A stretch of DNA of 64,000 nt from Bacteroidota bacterium (GTDB taxonomy: Bacteria; Bacteroidota; Bacteroidia; 2-12-FULL-35-15), in NCBI GenBank assembly GCA_029237775.1, contig JAQZBR010000002.1:1-64000 (forward strand). Reading direction: 5' to 3'. The position numbers and the translations under genes are program-made. The notes under the pieces were generated by a model. It made no database searches. It was not told the DNA's origin and saw only the letters and a list, made by a program, of their open reading frames with translations. This document shows, one piece after another, positions 17,287 to 27,172 of this stretch; positions within the stretch are counted from its first letter, which is position 1, and each line of letters begins with the position of its first letter.

Positions 17287-20200
17287 ATGCTACGTAAATT
17301 CTTGGTTTGCCTTCTGTGCCTTACTGTCACAAGCAATATTAATGCTCAGGACTGGGTAAAAAAAATGAATGACCCATCCGTAAATTTTTACGAGGTACAA
17401 AGATCATTCAACAGATATTGGCACAGAGAAGAACGGATTGCTAAGTTTAAAAGCTTTTTCAGTAATGGAAAAGATAATGAGGAAGAGAACGAAGGCCTCA
17501 TTCTCTATAAGCGCTGGGAATCTTTTGTTGAGCCAAGGGTATATCCTTCCGGAGACCGCTCTTTATTGCAGAAGAATTCAACAGAGCTTGAAAAGCTTAT
17601 CACCAGTCATTCCTACAAAAGCTCCCGTCAGGCAGGCGGAAACTGGCAACCTCTTGGCGCATTCAACGTTCCAACAGGTGGCGGTGGCGCAGGCCGTTTA
17701 AATTGCGTTCGCTTCAATCCTTCAGATCCTAATATTCTTTATGCCGGAGCACCGGTCGGAGGTTTATGGGTAAGTAATAATATGGGAAGCGGATGGACTA
17801 CTTCTACCGACAATCTTCCAACCTTAGGTGTTAATGATGTAGCCGTAGATCCAACTAACAGCAACATAATGTACCTCGCAACAGGTGATATGGATGCGGG
17901 AGATTCATATGGTGTAGGACTTCTTAAATCTGTTGATGGCGGTGTGTCCTGGAATATTACCGGATTGAATGCTGTAGTTTCACAGGGAAGATATGTTTCA
18001 CGGATCCTGATCAATCCTAATGATCATAATATGCTTTTCGCGGGATCAAGTGTGGGCCTTTTTAAATCAATAAACGCAGGTGTTACGTGGACAAAGGTTT
18101 TAACCTCTAATCCGGTTAGGGATATAGAATTCAAACCGGGTGATCCGACAATAATATATGCTGTGGCCTCCAAAACTTTTTACAGATCCAGCAATTCAGG
18201 TGATAGCTTTTTGCCTGTTTCGTCCGGCCTTCCTCAGGCTTTAAACGTGAACAGAGCTGCAATTGCAGTTACTGCGGCTGATCCTTCTTATGTGTATATC
18301 GTATATTCAAATACAAACACCAATGGCTTTTACGGTTTTTATCGCTCAGATAATTCCGGTGTGAGCTTTGGCTTACAAGCAAATTCTCCGAATCTTCTCG
18401 GATGGGATCCTAACGGAAATGATAATGACGGCCAGGGTTGGTACACATTATCCATTGCAGCTTCTCCTACAAATAAAGATGAAGTGATGGTTGGTGGTGT
18501 CAATATCTGGAAAACATTTGACGGAGGATCAAGCTGGAATATTACTGCACACTGGTATGGTGGAGGAGGAGTGGATTATGTTCATGCCGATATTCATGAT
18601 CTTGTTTATCGTCCCGATGGTAGTGCATGTTACGCTTCATGTGATGGCGGGATCTTTGAAACTTACGATGGTGGAAGCTCATGGCATGATAAAAGCGATG
18701 GGCTTCAGATTGGCCAGATGTATCGTTTAGGCTGTTCGGAAACTGATCCTGCAAAAGTGATTCAGGGCTGGCAGGATAACGGGACAAACTTGCTCGACAA
18801 TGGTACATGGGATAGAGTGATCGGAGGAGACGGGTTTGATTGTTTTATTGATTGGAGTAACTCAAACAACATGTTCGGAGAATTATATTACGGTGATATC
18901 TATCGTTCAACAAACGGTGGTAATAATTTCAGTAATATTAAAAACAATATTTCGGAGGATGGAGATTGGAATACACCATGGCAGCAGGATCCTCTGGATC
19001 CTCAAACGTTGTATGCAGGTTATAAAAATGTATGGAAATCAACCGATTTTGGAAATTCCTGGAGCCAGATTTCTACATTCGGAGGAGGAAATCTGAAGTC
19101 GTTGGTTGTTGCACCTTCTGATCCCAATTATATTTATGTTTCTAACGGGAGCACTGTTCGTAAAACGGTTGATGGTGGTGCCAACTGGACTACAGTTACA
19201 TATCCTCTTGCGGGAGTTGATGCAATAACGGGCCTGGCTGTATCCTCAACTAATCCACAAAAGATCTGGATGACACGTTCAGGCTTTTCTGCTGATAACA
19301 AGGTTTACACTTCGGACGATGGAGGCGCTACGTGGGCTAATCTTTCGAATGGATTACCTAATCTTCCAGCAAATTGTGTTGTTAATCAAATCGGGACCAA
19401 CAATGGTATTTATGTTGGTATGGATGCAGGAATTTATTACAGAGATGATAATCATTCTGCATGGTTCCCATATTCAAACGGACTTCCCAACACGGTGATC
19501 GATGATCTCGAGATCCAGTATTCATCGCGTAAGCTGCGCGCTGCAACATATGGCCGCGGTCTGTGGGAATCAGAGATTTTTGATCCGACTTCTGCTTTGC
19601 CATTCGCAAACTTTACTGCTGACTCAACAAGCGGTTGTCCAGGCTTAACCGTTCAGTATACCGACAGCTCATCAAATTCCCCTACATCCTGGAATTGGAC
19701 GTTCCCCGGAGGAATTCCTTCAACATCTACACTCCAAAATCCTGTGGTGACATACAATACTCCGGGACAGTATCATGATGTAAAGCTCGTTGTAGGAAAT
19801 ACTGCAGGTTTAGATTCTGCAATGAAATACAGCTATATCGCAGTAAGCCCTAATGTCAGGCCATCCATTACTCTTAATAATAATGATTCTGTCTGTTCAG
19901 GAACCACTGTTCAGCTGAAGGCATCGTTTGCACAGAATTATCTCTGGTCTACCGGAAATTCCGCTTATTTAATAAATGTGAACAATACAGGTACTTATAC
20001 AGTAAATACAAAAGATATTTACGGCTGCTGGACCACATCTTTACCTGTAAGTATTTATGTGTTTCCTTCGATACCTACACCGGTTATTTATCAGGTCAAT
20101 GATACTTTATTTTCAAATGCTTCAGTTGGTAATCAGTGGTACTATAATGGAACTGCTATTAACGGGGCAACAGATTCTATTTATATAATCACAACCAATG

Positions 20201-20547
20201 GTGGTGCCTACCATGTTGTTGTAAGCGATACCGCAGGAGTTTGCTCGGGCACTTCTTCAGTGATAATGGGTTTCAATGAAAAGAGTGATATCGGAATTAA
20301 TTTCAACCTTTTTCCAAATCCTAACAATGGGTTGTTCACACTTTCGATGATCACAGAAGAATCTTCCGATCTGAATATTGAAATTACAGATGTGATCGGC
20401 AAGATCGTTTTAGCAAAATCAATGACTCTTAAAAGTCGCTTACAATCGCAGACAGATATTGATCTTAGTCAGTTCGGAACAGGGATGTATATGCTTAAAT
20501 TAACTAATTCAAAAGGAAGCATTTCGCGTAAGATCGTAGTTTATTAA
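17287..20547 (+). CDS. Secreted T9SS beta-propeller protein with PKD and sorting domains
   Basis: The ATG at 17287 is preferred over a TTG six bases earlier; the product is 1086 residues. It has a signal peptide (LVCLLCLTVTSNINAQ). About ten Asp-box/BNR motifs of the form S.DGG.SW between residues 150 and 740 indicate a sortilin/Vps10-like beta-propeller. A PKD domain follows near 770-855, then an Ig-like region, and residues 1006-1086 form the type A T9SS sorting tail (LFPNPNNGLF ... GMYMLKLTNS..S.RKIVV). It is expected on the cell surface or secreted; propellers of this kind occur in glycosidases and adhesins, but no catalytic domain is visible. Confidence 0.92.
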   Translation: MLRKFLVCLLCLTVTSNINAQDWVKKMNDPSVNFYEVQRSFNRYWHREERIAKFKSFFSNGKDNEEENEGLILYKRWESFVEPRVYPSGDRSLLQKNSTELEKLITSHSYKSSRQAGGNWQPLGAFNVPTGGGGAGRLNCVRFNPSDPNILYAGAPVGGLWVSNNMGSGWTTSTDNLPTLGVNDVAVDPTNSNIMYLATGDMDAGDSYGVGLLKSVDGGVSWNITGLNAVVSQGRYVSRILINPNDHNMLFAGSSVGLFKSINAGVTWTKVLTSNPVRDIEFKPGDPTIIYAVASKTFYRSSNSGDSFLPVSSGLPQALNVNRAAIAVTAADPSYVYIVYSNTNTNGFYGFYRSDNSGVSFGLQANSPNLLGWDPNGNDNDGQGWYTLSIAASPTNKDEVMVGGVNIWKTFDGGSSWNITAHWYGGGGVDYVHADIHDLVYRPDGSACYASCDGGIFETYDGGSSWHDKSDGLQIGQMYRLGCSETDPAKVIQGWQDNGTNLLDNGTWDRVIGGDGFDCFIDWSNSNNMFGELYYGDIYRSTNGGNNFSNIKNNISEDGDWNTPWQQDPLDPQTLYAGYKNVWKSTDFGNSWSQISTFGGGNLKSLVVAPSDPNYIYVSNGSTVRKTVDGGANWTTVTYPLAGVDAITGLAVSSTNPQKIWMTRSGFSADNKVYTSDDGGATWANLSNGLPNLPANCVVNQIGTNNGIYVGMDAGIYYRDDNHSAWFPYSNGLPNTVIDDLEIQYSSRKLRAATYGRGLWESEIFDPTSALPFANFTADSTSGCPGLTVQYTDSSSNSPTSWNWTFPGGIPSTSTLQNPVVTYNTPGQYHDVKLVVGNTAGLDSAMKYSYIAVSPNVRPSITLNNNDSVCSGTTVQLKASFAQNYLWSTGNSAYLINVNNTGTYTVNTKDIYGCWTTSLPVSIYVFPSIPTPVIYQVNDTLFSNASVGNQWYYNGTAINGATDSIYIITTNGGAYHVVVSDTAGVCSGTSSVIMGFNEKSDIGINFNLFPNPNNGLFTLSMITEESSDLNIEITDVIGKIVLAKSMTLKSRLQSQTDIDLSQFGTGMYMLKLTNSKGSISRKIVVY

Positions 20548-20663
20548 ATATTGAACTTTAAAACACACGCCTGGATTTTTCCCATGCATGATTACGTTAT
20601 CTTATCGGTGAGAAAGGTTACCGAAGGGCTCAAGAACGTGTGAGAAGATTATACTGTTGTGAA

Positions 20664-21377
20664 CTAAAAGCCCAGATAATATTCTTTTGTAAGTTCCTTG
20701 TAAGCTTCAGTATAAGAATGTCTTTGATCTTCTTCAATGATTATAGAATCCTCAGAAAAAGATTTTCTTGTAAACTCGAACCGCATCAACCATCTTTTTT
20801 CAGGTTTATCAGTGCGGGTGATGACACGGGTCAGCTTGGTGAGAAACAGTTTATTTTCCTCGGCAAGGTCGCGGAACTGTTCACTTTCCTTAGTTGGAAG
20901 TATCACATAAAATTTACCATCGGGATTCAGAAGATTAAGTACGCCCTTGAGCAGATCATCGTAAGGTAGCTGATCAGTATGCCGGGCATTGCTTCTTGAT
21001 TCTTCAGATGCTTTTGATGAATCTATAAAGTAGGGTGGGTTACTTACTATGAGGTCGAATTTATCAGGATATTCTTTTGCAAATTCCTGTAAGGAAATAT
21101 GATGAACTCGGATATGTTCTTTCCATTTGCAGGCTGCAACATTTTCAGTTGCCTGAATAAAAGCATTTTTATCTATATCGATCGCATCAATAATTGCATT
21201 TGATCTTTGGGCAAGCATCAAAGCGATGATTCCCGTTCCGGTTCCTATGTCAAGAATAGAGTTCGCATTGTTCGTATTCACCCATGAGCCGAGCAAAACT
21301 GCGTCTGTGCCGACTTTCATCGCACATTTGTCCTGAATTATTTTGAATTGCTTAAAAACAAATTCCTGGTTGGGCAT
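20664..21377 (-). CDS. trmN6: tRNA1(Val) A37 N6-methyltransferase (TrmN6/YfiC)
   Basis: This 237-residue class I SAM methyltransferase starts with FKQFKIIQDKCAMKVGTDAVLLGSW, typical of the family. The SAM site LDIGTGTGIIALMLAQR and the N6-adenine motif NPPYF are present. It modifies A37 next to the anticodon of a valine tRNA. It is a single minus-strand gene between unlinked neighbours; its 3' end faces the T9SS protein gene. Confidence 0.92.
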   Translation of the reverse strand: MPNQEFVFKQFKIIQDKCAMKVGTDAVLLGSWVNTNNANSILDIGTGTGIIALMLAQRSNAIIDAIDIDKNAFIQATENVAACKWKEHIRVHHISLQEFAKEYPDKFDLIVSNPPYFIDSSKASEESRSNARHTDQLPYDDLLKGVLNLLNPDGKFYVILPTKESEQFRDLAEENKLFLTKLTRVITRTDKPEKRWLMRFEFTRKSFSEDSIIIEEDQRHSYTEAYKELTKEYYLGF

Positions 21378-21509
21378 AAAGAATCATTATTGCAAAGGCG
21401 ATAATGCAGTTTAAATCTTTAATAAAGTTAAACTAATTTATTTAAAAAACAATTCCTGCGGATTATGCTTACTCAGATATAAGCACAAAAGCTAATTAAA
21501 TCCATGACG

Positions 21510-22094
21510 CTATTCTTTAGTGTCAGAATCATTTTCAAAATCATCTGTATCAGGTTCCTCATGTGTAGGATCAAGATAAATATCTATAAGTCCTTCGGGT
21601 GGAGAAACGTGTATTGTTTTAGAAGGGCGGTCAATACTGATGATAAATTCATCTTTCACCGGAATCAGAATTTCCGTTTCTCCCTTTTTGATCTGAAACA
21701 ATGCCTGAGTCGGATAATCAAGAATGCTTAAAACATTTCCTATATCACCGTGAATTTTATCAACGACATTAAACCCTACTACTTCATGGTAATAGAATTT
21801 TTTACCTTTTAATGGCGGAAGAAAACTCAGTGGTAGGTAAAGTGAATGTCCTTTGAGGTGCTCAGCTCGCTCTGTTGTGTCGATTCCGTCAAAATTTACT
21901 TTTGCACCGTTGCTCCGCACTTCCATTCGTGTGATGAAAAACGGAACAAGCTCTTTGTTGATCTCCACAAAAACGGATTCCAATTTTTTGTACTTAAAAG
22001 GATCATCAACATCAAGTATCAGGATCAGTTCTCCTTTATTTCCAACTGTTTTGGCAATATATCCAAGACTGAAGCATTCGGATTTATTCATCAT
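21510..22094 (-). CDS. rimM: Ribosome maturation factor RimM
   Basis: The ATG at 22094 follows the DinB stop by one base; an in-frame TTG at 22109 would lie inside that gene. The product has an N-terminal RimM beta-barrel (SLGYIAKTVGNKGELIL) and a PRC-barrel (FYYHEVVGFNVVD ... ALFQIKKGETEILIPV). It assists maturation of the 16S 3' domain and binds S19. The acidic tail (DPTHEEPDTDDFENDSDTKE) is longer than usual. rpsP lies one gene upstream, the usual partner. Confidence 0.95.
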   Translation of the reverse strand: MMNKSECFSLGYIAKTVGNKGELILILDVDDPFKYKKLESVFVEINKELVPFFITRMEVRSNGAKVNFDGIDTTERAEHLKGHSLYLPLSFLPPLKGKKFYYHEVVGFNVVDKIHGDIGNVLSILDYPTQALFQIKKGETEILIPVKDEFIISIDRPSKTIHVSPPEGLIDIYLDPTHEEPDTDDFENDSDTKE

Positions 22095-22095
22095 G

Positions 22096-22617
22096 CTAAT
22101 TATGTTCAAGTATTAGTTTTAAATGGCCGCAATGTTGTTTGCCGTGCCAGGCATACAAAGCTACAAATTCATCGAGTTTGAATTCCCGCTGATATTCAGG
22201 GTGAATGTACTTTTTTGAAAAATCGCTTTCTGTCATTGAATTCAAAACATAAGTCCATCTTTCATGGATCGCTTCGATCATTTTTAAGGAAGAATGTATC
22301 GGAGATTTTTTCGAGTCGGTTAATGCCGCCCATGCATCCTGATCGTAAGGCTTAATTACCGGAGTGTTCTCAGTAAGGGTAAGCTTCACTCTTACCAAGG
22401 CGTTGGAATGGCTGTCTGCAAGGTGATGAATGATCTGTCTCGCTGTCCAGCCGTTCGGGCGATAGCTTTTCTCCAGAAGCTCTTCATTAAATTTTTCTGC
22501 GAGTGTATTTAAATCTGAAGGAAGATTTTGTATTGCAAGGATATTCCTGCTTGTGTCGTCATTTGAATATTGTATTCCATATTCAAATCTTCCGTAAGGA
22601 TATTTTAAATGTTCCAT
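22096..22617 (-). CDS. DinB-like metal-dependent YfiT-family protein
   Basis: The 173-residue four-helix DinB-fold protein starts YPYGRFEYG and has the metal ligands in HHLADSH (near 64-70) and WHGKQHCGH (near 157-165), the pattern of YfiT putative metal hydrolase/thiol transferase proteins. It is placed between rpsP and rimM and coupled to rimM by a one-base gap. The reaction is unknown; thiol transfer is likely by family. Confidence 0.88.
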   Translation of the reverse strand: MEHLKYPYGRFEYGIQYSNDDTSRNILAIQNLPSDLNTLAEKFNEELLEKSYRPNGWTARQIIHHLADSHSNALVRVKLTLTENTPVIKPYDQDAWAALTDSKKSPIHSSLKMIEAIHERWTYVLNSMTESDFSKKYIHPEYQREFKLDEFVALYAWHGKQHCGHLKLILEHN

Positions 22618-22620
22618 ATC

Positions 22621-22660
22621 ATTAAAATAAAACAGGCATCCTTTTTTGAAGAATGCCTGT
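22621..22660 (-). terminator. Terminator after rpsP
   Basis: On the minus strand ACAGGCAT pairs with ATGCCTGT and is followed by TTTATTTTAAT. It separates rpsP from the DinB-rimM pair, partly or completely. Confidence 0.75.
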
Positions 22661-22685
22661 CTGTTTAAAACTCAAAGCGTTATGT

Positions 22686-23210
22686 TTATGCTTCTGCTTC
22701 TGTCTGTGGAGCATCTGCTTCAGGAGCAGCTGTTTCTTCCGCAGCAGGAGGAGGAGTGTTCTTAGCTTCAATTTTCGCAGCTTTTGCAGCTTTTGCGTCC
22801 GCTTCAGCATTCATACGTTTTTTATAAGCGTCTTTTTTTGCGTTATCCAACTTAGATACTTTTCCTTCAACTTTAGCCTCTTTATCAGCAGTCCATTTAG
22901 CAAATTTAGCATCTGCCTGTTCCTGAGTTAAAGCGCCTTTAGTAACACCACCCTGTAAGTGTTTTTTGAACATAATCCCTTTGTAAGAAAGGATAGCACG
23001 ACAAGTGTCAGTTGGTTGAGCGCCATTATCTAACCAAGTCAACGCTTTTTCGTTGTCGATTAAAATAGTTGCTGGATTTGTAGTTGGGTTGTACGTACCA
23101 ATTTTCTCAATGAACTTTCCATCACGAGGTGCACGACCATCCGCAATTACAATATGGAAGAAAGCGGCTGCTTTTTTACCATGACGTTGTAATCTGATTT
23201 TTACTGGCAT
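22686..23210 (-). CDS. rpsP: 30S ribosomal protein S16 with long C-terminal tail
   Basis: Residues 1-80 are the S16 core (MPVKIRLQRHGKKAAAFFHIVIADGRAPRDGKFIEKIGTYNP). Bacteroidota S16 proteins carry an extension; here it reaches residue 174 and is rich in Ala, Lys, Glu and Pro, ending PPPAAEETAAPEADAPQTEAEA. Confidence 0.98.
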   Translation of the reverse strand: MPVKIRLQRHGKKAAAFFHIVIADGRAPRDGKFIEKIGTYNPTTNPATILIDNEKALTWLDNGAQPTDTCRAILSYKGIMFKKHLQGGVTKGALTQEQADAKFAKWTADKEAKVEGKVSKLDNAKKDAYKKRMNAEADAKAAKAAKIEAKNTPPPAAEETAAPEADAPQTEAEA

Positions 23211-23284
23211 TGTTTTTTGTTTTTATGTCCGGCTTACACGAAGTCAGACTGATTAATAAAAGTTCCCAATTCATTTTGGGAGGG

Positions 23285-23315
23285 CAAAGATACTAAAATG
23301 TACCATTTGATACAA
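23285..23315 (-). promoter_or_regulatory. rpsP promoter
   Basis: On the minus strand TTG (23313-23315) is followed after 20 bases by TATCTTTG (23285-23292), a full TTG-N20-TAnnTTTG match, leaving a 5' UTR of about 70 bases. Confidence 0.7.
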
Positions 23316-23450
23316 ATCTATTTCTTAAGAAAATCGTATACTTAGCCACTGGTCTGATAACCAGCCATCTCCAGACAGGCTCAACGTTGGGATTTGGCAG
23401 ATGAATATGTTATTTTTGTTGATAAGTTTTAAAAATGCCAATTTTTTTAG

Positions 23451-23458
23451 TACTTTTG
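23451..23458 (+). promoter_or_regulatory. -7 box of the universal stress protein gene
   Basis: TACTTTTG matches TAnnTTTG, 19 bases before the ATG. Confidence 0.55.
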
Positions 23459-23477
23459 CAAAAAATTAATGTAAACT

Positions 23478-24299
23478 ATGTCAAATCCAACCTCTTCAAT
23501 TTTAGTACCTATTGATTCCACTGAACAAACGATAATTGCATTAACCCAGTCTTATAACCTTGCACGACTTACAAATTCCAAGATCGTTCTTTTAAGCGTT
23601 GATGAAGGTAATCCTCCTTTTGCTCAGAAAAAACTTGATGAGCTGGCTAAAGAAACTTCCGCTAAGGCAGGTGTCCCTGTTGAAACAATGGTCCGCAAAG
23701 GCAACGTTTATGAAGAAATCAATAAAGTTGCAGATGTGTTAAACCCATTATTCGTGATGATCGGTTTGTCCTCAAAGATCAGTTTGAGCAAGATCATCGG
23801 ACAGAATGCTTTTAAAATGGTGCGTGAATCCAAACATCCTGTGATTACTATCCGTGGAAAGGTTCACCGTGACGGATGCAAAACCATTCTTTTACCTCTG
23901 GATCTTACAAAAGAAACACGTGAAAAAGTGAATAAAGCAATCGAACTTGCAAAAATATTCAATGCTGATATCCGCGTGATCTCTATTCTTGCTCAGAAGG
24001 ATGAAGATGCCGAAAATAAACTGATCTCATATTCCAACCAGGTTTGGAAATACATTAAAGATCAAAACGTTCGTTGTACAATAAAAACACTTCGCGGAAC
24101 TGATATTCCTCAAATGGTTCTTGACTATGGTCAGGAAGTGGAAGCGGATCTGATCCTGATCATGAGCAAGGCTGAATTGAGCATGAAAGAGTTCTTTATC
24201 GGTACTGTTGCTCAAAGAATCATCAACGAAAGTGAGATCCCTGTGTTAAGTTACCGTCCTATGGAACGTAAGGATACTACTGTTTTTACTCCTTATTAA
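23478..24299 (+). CDS. Universal stress protein with two tandem USP domains
   Basis: The 273-residue product begins with SSILVPIDSTEQTIIAL (first USP domain, residues 6-130) and has a second alpha/beta unit starting KTILLPLDLTKETREKV (about 135-265). The ATP-binding G-x2-G-x9-G loop is only partly recognisable in either half. Cytoplasmic; members help with starvation or redox stress. A good terminator follows, so it is monocistronic. Confidence 0.92.
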   Translation: MSNPTSSILVPIDSTEQTIIALTQSYNLARLTNSKIVLLSVDEGNPPFAQKKLDELAKETSAKAGVPVETMVRKGNVYEEINKVADVLNPLFVMIGLSSKISLSKIIGQNAFKMVRESKHPVITIRGKVHRDGCKTILLPLDLTKETREKVNKAIELAKIFNADIRVISILAQKDEDAENKLISYSNQVWKYIKDQNVRCTIKTLRGTDIPQMVLDYGQEVEADLILIMSKAELSMKEFFIGTVAQRIINESEIPVLSYRPMERKDTTVFTPY

Positions 24300-24319
24300 T
24301 CGAGAATATTTAAATTTTA

Positions 24320-24346
24320 AATCCCGGTCCTTACCCGGGATTTTTT
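24320..24346 (+). terminator. Terminator after the universal stress protein gene
   Basis: AATCCCGG and CCGGGATT form an 8-bp stem with a seven-base loop and a T6 tract, 20 bases after the stop. Confidence 0.85.
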
Positions 24347-24436
24347 GTTTTATATCAATGCAAAACCTGCATTATATCCGTCAACATATTTATTCTTGCT
24401 ATTTCATATTCTTTTTTACCTTTATAAAAAAACGCT

Positions 24437-25129
24437 ATGAAAAAGATCCAAGCACTTTTAATTCTTGTTATAACTTTTAGCCTGTCTGCTAATGCTCAGT
24501 CGGATGAGGAAAATGCATTTAGCCCCGGCCACTCAACAGCTACAGTTGGATACGGATTTCCAAATATCTATAAGGCAATTCTTAAATCACAGCTTGAAAA
24601 CAGAAATGCAGCCGGATTTTATTCGGGAAGCGACAATTATAAATATGAAGTAAAAGGGTATGGGCCTCTGTTTTTCAAATATGAGTACGGGTTGACAAAA
24701 TTGATAGGACTTGGTGCCGCGATCGGTTATTGGAATACAAAATATATTGAAACCCGCGATTATACCGAGAGTAACTACGATCCTAATACAGGAAACTATA
24801 TTTCAAATAATTATAAAGATGTTACCAATTTTACATTTTCCAGCCTTTCTGTAGGCGCCCGTTTGAATTTCCATTTTGGAACAGGGGAGAAGCTTGATCC
24901 GTACGCAGGTGTTGCAGGTGGATATACAAAAACTTCCTACACGGTTAGCACTGAATCAACAAATCCTAATCATGTTACAGGCCCTGTTTATACATGGTCG
25001 GGCATACCTATTTATTTTGCATTCACCGCAGGATTAAGATATTATTTCACTCCTAATATTGGAATCTATGGTGAGATAGGACTTGACAAATGGTCGATCG
25101 TACAGGGCGGAATGGCATTTCACTTTTAA
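24437..25129 (+). CDS. Outer-membrane beta-barrel protein
   Basis: This 230-residue protein has a signal peptide ending SLSANAQ. Alternating amphipathic strands run through it (TATVGYGFPNIYKAI, FKYEYGLTKLIGLGAAIGYWNTKY, SLSVGARLNFHF, LRYYFTPNIGIYGEIGL) and it ends in the aromatic sequence GGMAFHF, typical of the last strand recognised by BAM. It resembles small OmpW/OmpA-barrel type proteins. No ligand can be inferred. Confidence 0.87.
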   Translation: MKKIQALLILVITFSLSANAQSDEENAFSPGHSTATVGYGFPNIYKAILKSQLENRNAAGFYSGSDNYKYEVKGYGPLFFKYEYGLTKLIGLGAAIGYWNTKYIETRDYTESNYDPNTGNYISNNYKDVTNFTFSSLSVGARLNFHFGTGEKLDPYAGVAGGYTKTSYTVSTESTNPNHVTGPVYTWSGIPIYFAFTAGLRYYFTPNIGIYGEIGLDKWSIVQGGMAFHF

Positions 25130-25134
25130 AATTA

Positions 25135-25158
25135 AAAGCCTCGCAAGAGGCTTTTTTT
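25135..25158. terminator. Bidirectional terminator between convergent genes
   Basis: AAAGCCTC and GAGGCTTT enclose a GCAA tetraloop, with a T run on the plus strand and TTTTAATTTT on the minus strand. It overlaps the stop codon of the minus-strand gene. Confidence 0.85.
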
Positions 25159-27172
25159 AATACCCCTGCAAATCAGGATCTGTATCTTTTTCAGTCAGGC
25201 AGATTTTATCAATGGCCATCCAATTGCTATCAGATATTATTTTGATTAATTGATTGCCAACTTTTACTGATGCGGGAATTTCCACAGTGGCCCAGTGATT
25301 TTGTTTCATGTTCTTAAAAGTAGCTTTCCAATCGCCAATCGCTACAGTCCCATTTACATTTACATCTGAACGAAATAAAATTTTCAGATAGATTTTTTCG
25401 CCTGATATTTTTAGATCCGGATAAAACCCGATCCACTGACTTTTATTCATCAACAATATAGTTTCGGAAAGACTGAAATCTAGTGTTTTGCCTTCCGTTT
25501 TATAAGCACTTACCACTTTGATATCTCCCGAAGAAGTATCATTAACCTCGGCTTCATAGATCTGTTCTTTTCGCCAGCGCATCGGATGCTCGTATTGATG
25601 CCAGCGATCCAGTTGATAGAATATATAAGGTTTCACACTCCTGTCAAGAAAATAAACACTTCCTTGTCTGCGCGCATCAATAATATATTTTTCATCAGCG
25701 ATACCGATCTCAGTTTGTCGTTTAAGAGCAATACGTTCAGTATTTGATTCGGGCTGCAATGTAGCAGCGATGATATATTGCTCCTTAGTATTATGTTTTC
25801 TCACGCTTACAAGAATGTCACGTTCAGTTTTATCATTCAAAGGATACGTTACCACGGGTTCTCCTTTTTCGTCTTTCATAACATTCCCATTGCGAAAAAT
25901 ATCCTCGTATCGTGTTGTGATCGCTTGGGCATACGCAGGGATCACTGCCTGCCAGACATAATCAGACGGCTTTGTGAATGGAGCTTTAAGATTGAAATAC
26001 GCAACATAATAAAATTCTGCGCCTATCACCGACATACATTTAAGGAGCCCTAACCATTGTCCCGGACGCATATCCTCGCTGGCATTTTTAGACCAGCCGG
26101 CTGCGATAAATGGTGAAAAAAATCTATCACCATTTTTTATTTCAATCTTACGCCCATCATTGATCCACTTCCATCCATGCCATGCACCTTTCCACGTTCG
26201 CCAGTTGTTGGGGTAACGTGGATAGAAATCCGGAGTTGAATAATAATTACCTTTGATAAGTGAACATGTTTTTTTTGTGGAGTTCCAATCGAACCGGTTA
26301 ATTGGGCCGCCTTCAAGGCAATACACAGTAAACCAGGTGTTTTTTAATTCAGGCAATTGCATGAACTGCGAAGAATATAATTGCCTGAAATGTTTTTTCT
26401 TCTCTGAAGCATAGATATGCCAGCTTACAATTCCTAACTTTTTTTTATCCGCTATCATGTCTGAATCTTCTGACATCATTCCTTCAGGCATGACGCCTGG
26501 CGGCTCTTCACCGTTTTCGTTGATCATAGTGATCGGTCGCGTGAGTCCTGACAGAAGATTTTCGAGACACTGTCTTTGCATTTTACCATCATCAATAAAT
26601 AATGAGTCGGGCGCGGCAAAATTCAGCCTGCGTTTTATAACACTTCCCGAATTATCTTTTACATAGTATTTATCCGGATGTGTGGTTAGAAGTATGTTTG
26701 GCTTATCCTGGTTGTATCCGAGTTTTTTTGGCTGAAGTTGCATCCAGAAGATCGTGGTACCTAGTGGTATTTCAGGATATTTATTTGCAAGTTTTACAAA
26801 AGATCCGATAGGTGTAGATGGATCTTTTACAGCATTACGGTCAAGCGCGAAAGTTGAGTTAGGAATGAAAATAAAATAGTTCCAATGGAGTATAAGTTCT
26901 TCCTGCAGGAAAACTGCGGTTTCTATGGCCAGCTTTTTACTGATTCCCAGCTGTCCCTTTCCTCCCATATAGAGCGGATTCATCCAATTGAAAAGTCTTA
27001 TAAGATCATTGCCCTGCTTATACCTCGGATAGGGAAATGATTTGAGTTGAGTAAGTGCTGAGGGGGAATGATCCGGATAGCCCGGTTGAAATTCGAGAGT
27101 GTCAATCGACTGTGAAAGAGCTTTTGTAAATAATAATAAAAGTAGACAGGAGGATGCGAGGCTTTTAATCAT
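25157..27172 (-). CDS. Uncharacterised secreted protein, glycoside-hydrolase-like
   Basis: The 671-residue product has a signal peptide (SSCLLLLLFTKALSQ). The central part (about 90-450) has the rhythm of a TIM-barrel glycosidase, with acidic and aromatic strand ends such as DDGKMQRQ, MINENGEEPPGVMPEG, HIYASE, TVYCLEGGP and AAGWSK. The C-terminal 130 residues (YEAEVNDTSSGDIKVV ... ATVEIPASVKVGNQLIKIISDSNWMAIDKI) look like a carbohydrate-binding jelly roll. I cannot assign a named family or catalytic residues. Its start overlaps the upstream gene at one base, so they form a pair. Confidence 0.8.
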   Translation of the reverse strand: MIKSLASSCLLLLLFTKALSQSIDTLEFQPGYPDHSPSALTQLKSFPYPRYKQGNDLIRLFNWMNPLYMGGKGQLGISKKLAIETAVFLQEELILHWNYFIFIPNSTFALDRNAVKDPSTPIGSFVKLANKYPEIPLGTTIFWMQLQPKKLGYNQDKPNILLTTHPDKYYVKDNSGSVIKRRLNFAAPDSLFIDDGKMQRQCLENLLSGLTRPITMINENGEEPPGVMPEGMMSEDSDMIADKKKLGIVSWHIYASEKKKHFRQLYSSQFMQLPELKNTWFTVYCLEGGPINRFDWNSTKKTCSLIKGNYYSTPDFYPRYPNNWRTWKGAWHGWKWINDGRKIEIKNGDRFFSPFIAAGWSKNASEDMRPGQWLGLLKCMSVIGAEFYYVAYFNLKAPFTKPSDYVWQAVIPAYAQAITTRYEDIFRNGNVMKDEKGEPVVTYPLNDKTERDILVSVRKHNTKEQYIIAATLQPESNTERIALKRQTEIGIADEKYIIDARRQGSVYFLDRSVKPYIFYQLDRWHQYEHPMRWRKEQIYEAEVNDTSSGDIKVVSAYKTEGKTLDFSLSETILLMNKSQWIGFYPDLKISGEKIYLKILFRSDVNVNGTVAIGDWKATFKNMKQNHWATVEIPASVKVGNQLIKIISDSNWMAIDKICLTEKDTDPDLQGY

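Noticed and set aside
20548-20663. Possible small RNA between the T9SS gene and trmN6 (ACACACG ... CGTGTGA)
   Set aside because: The complementary parts are short and about 60 bases apart, with no promoter or terminator.
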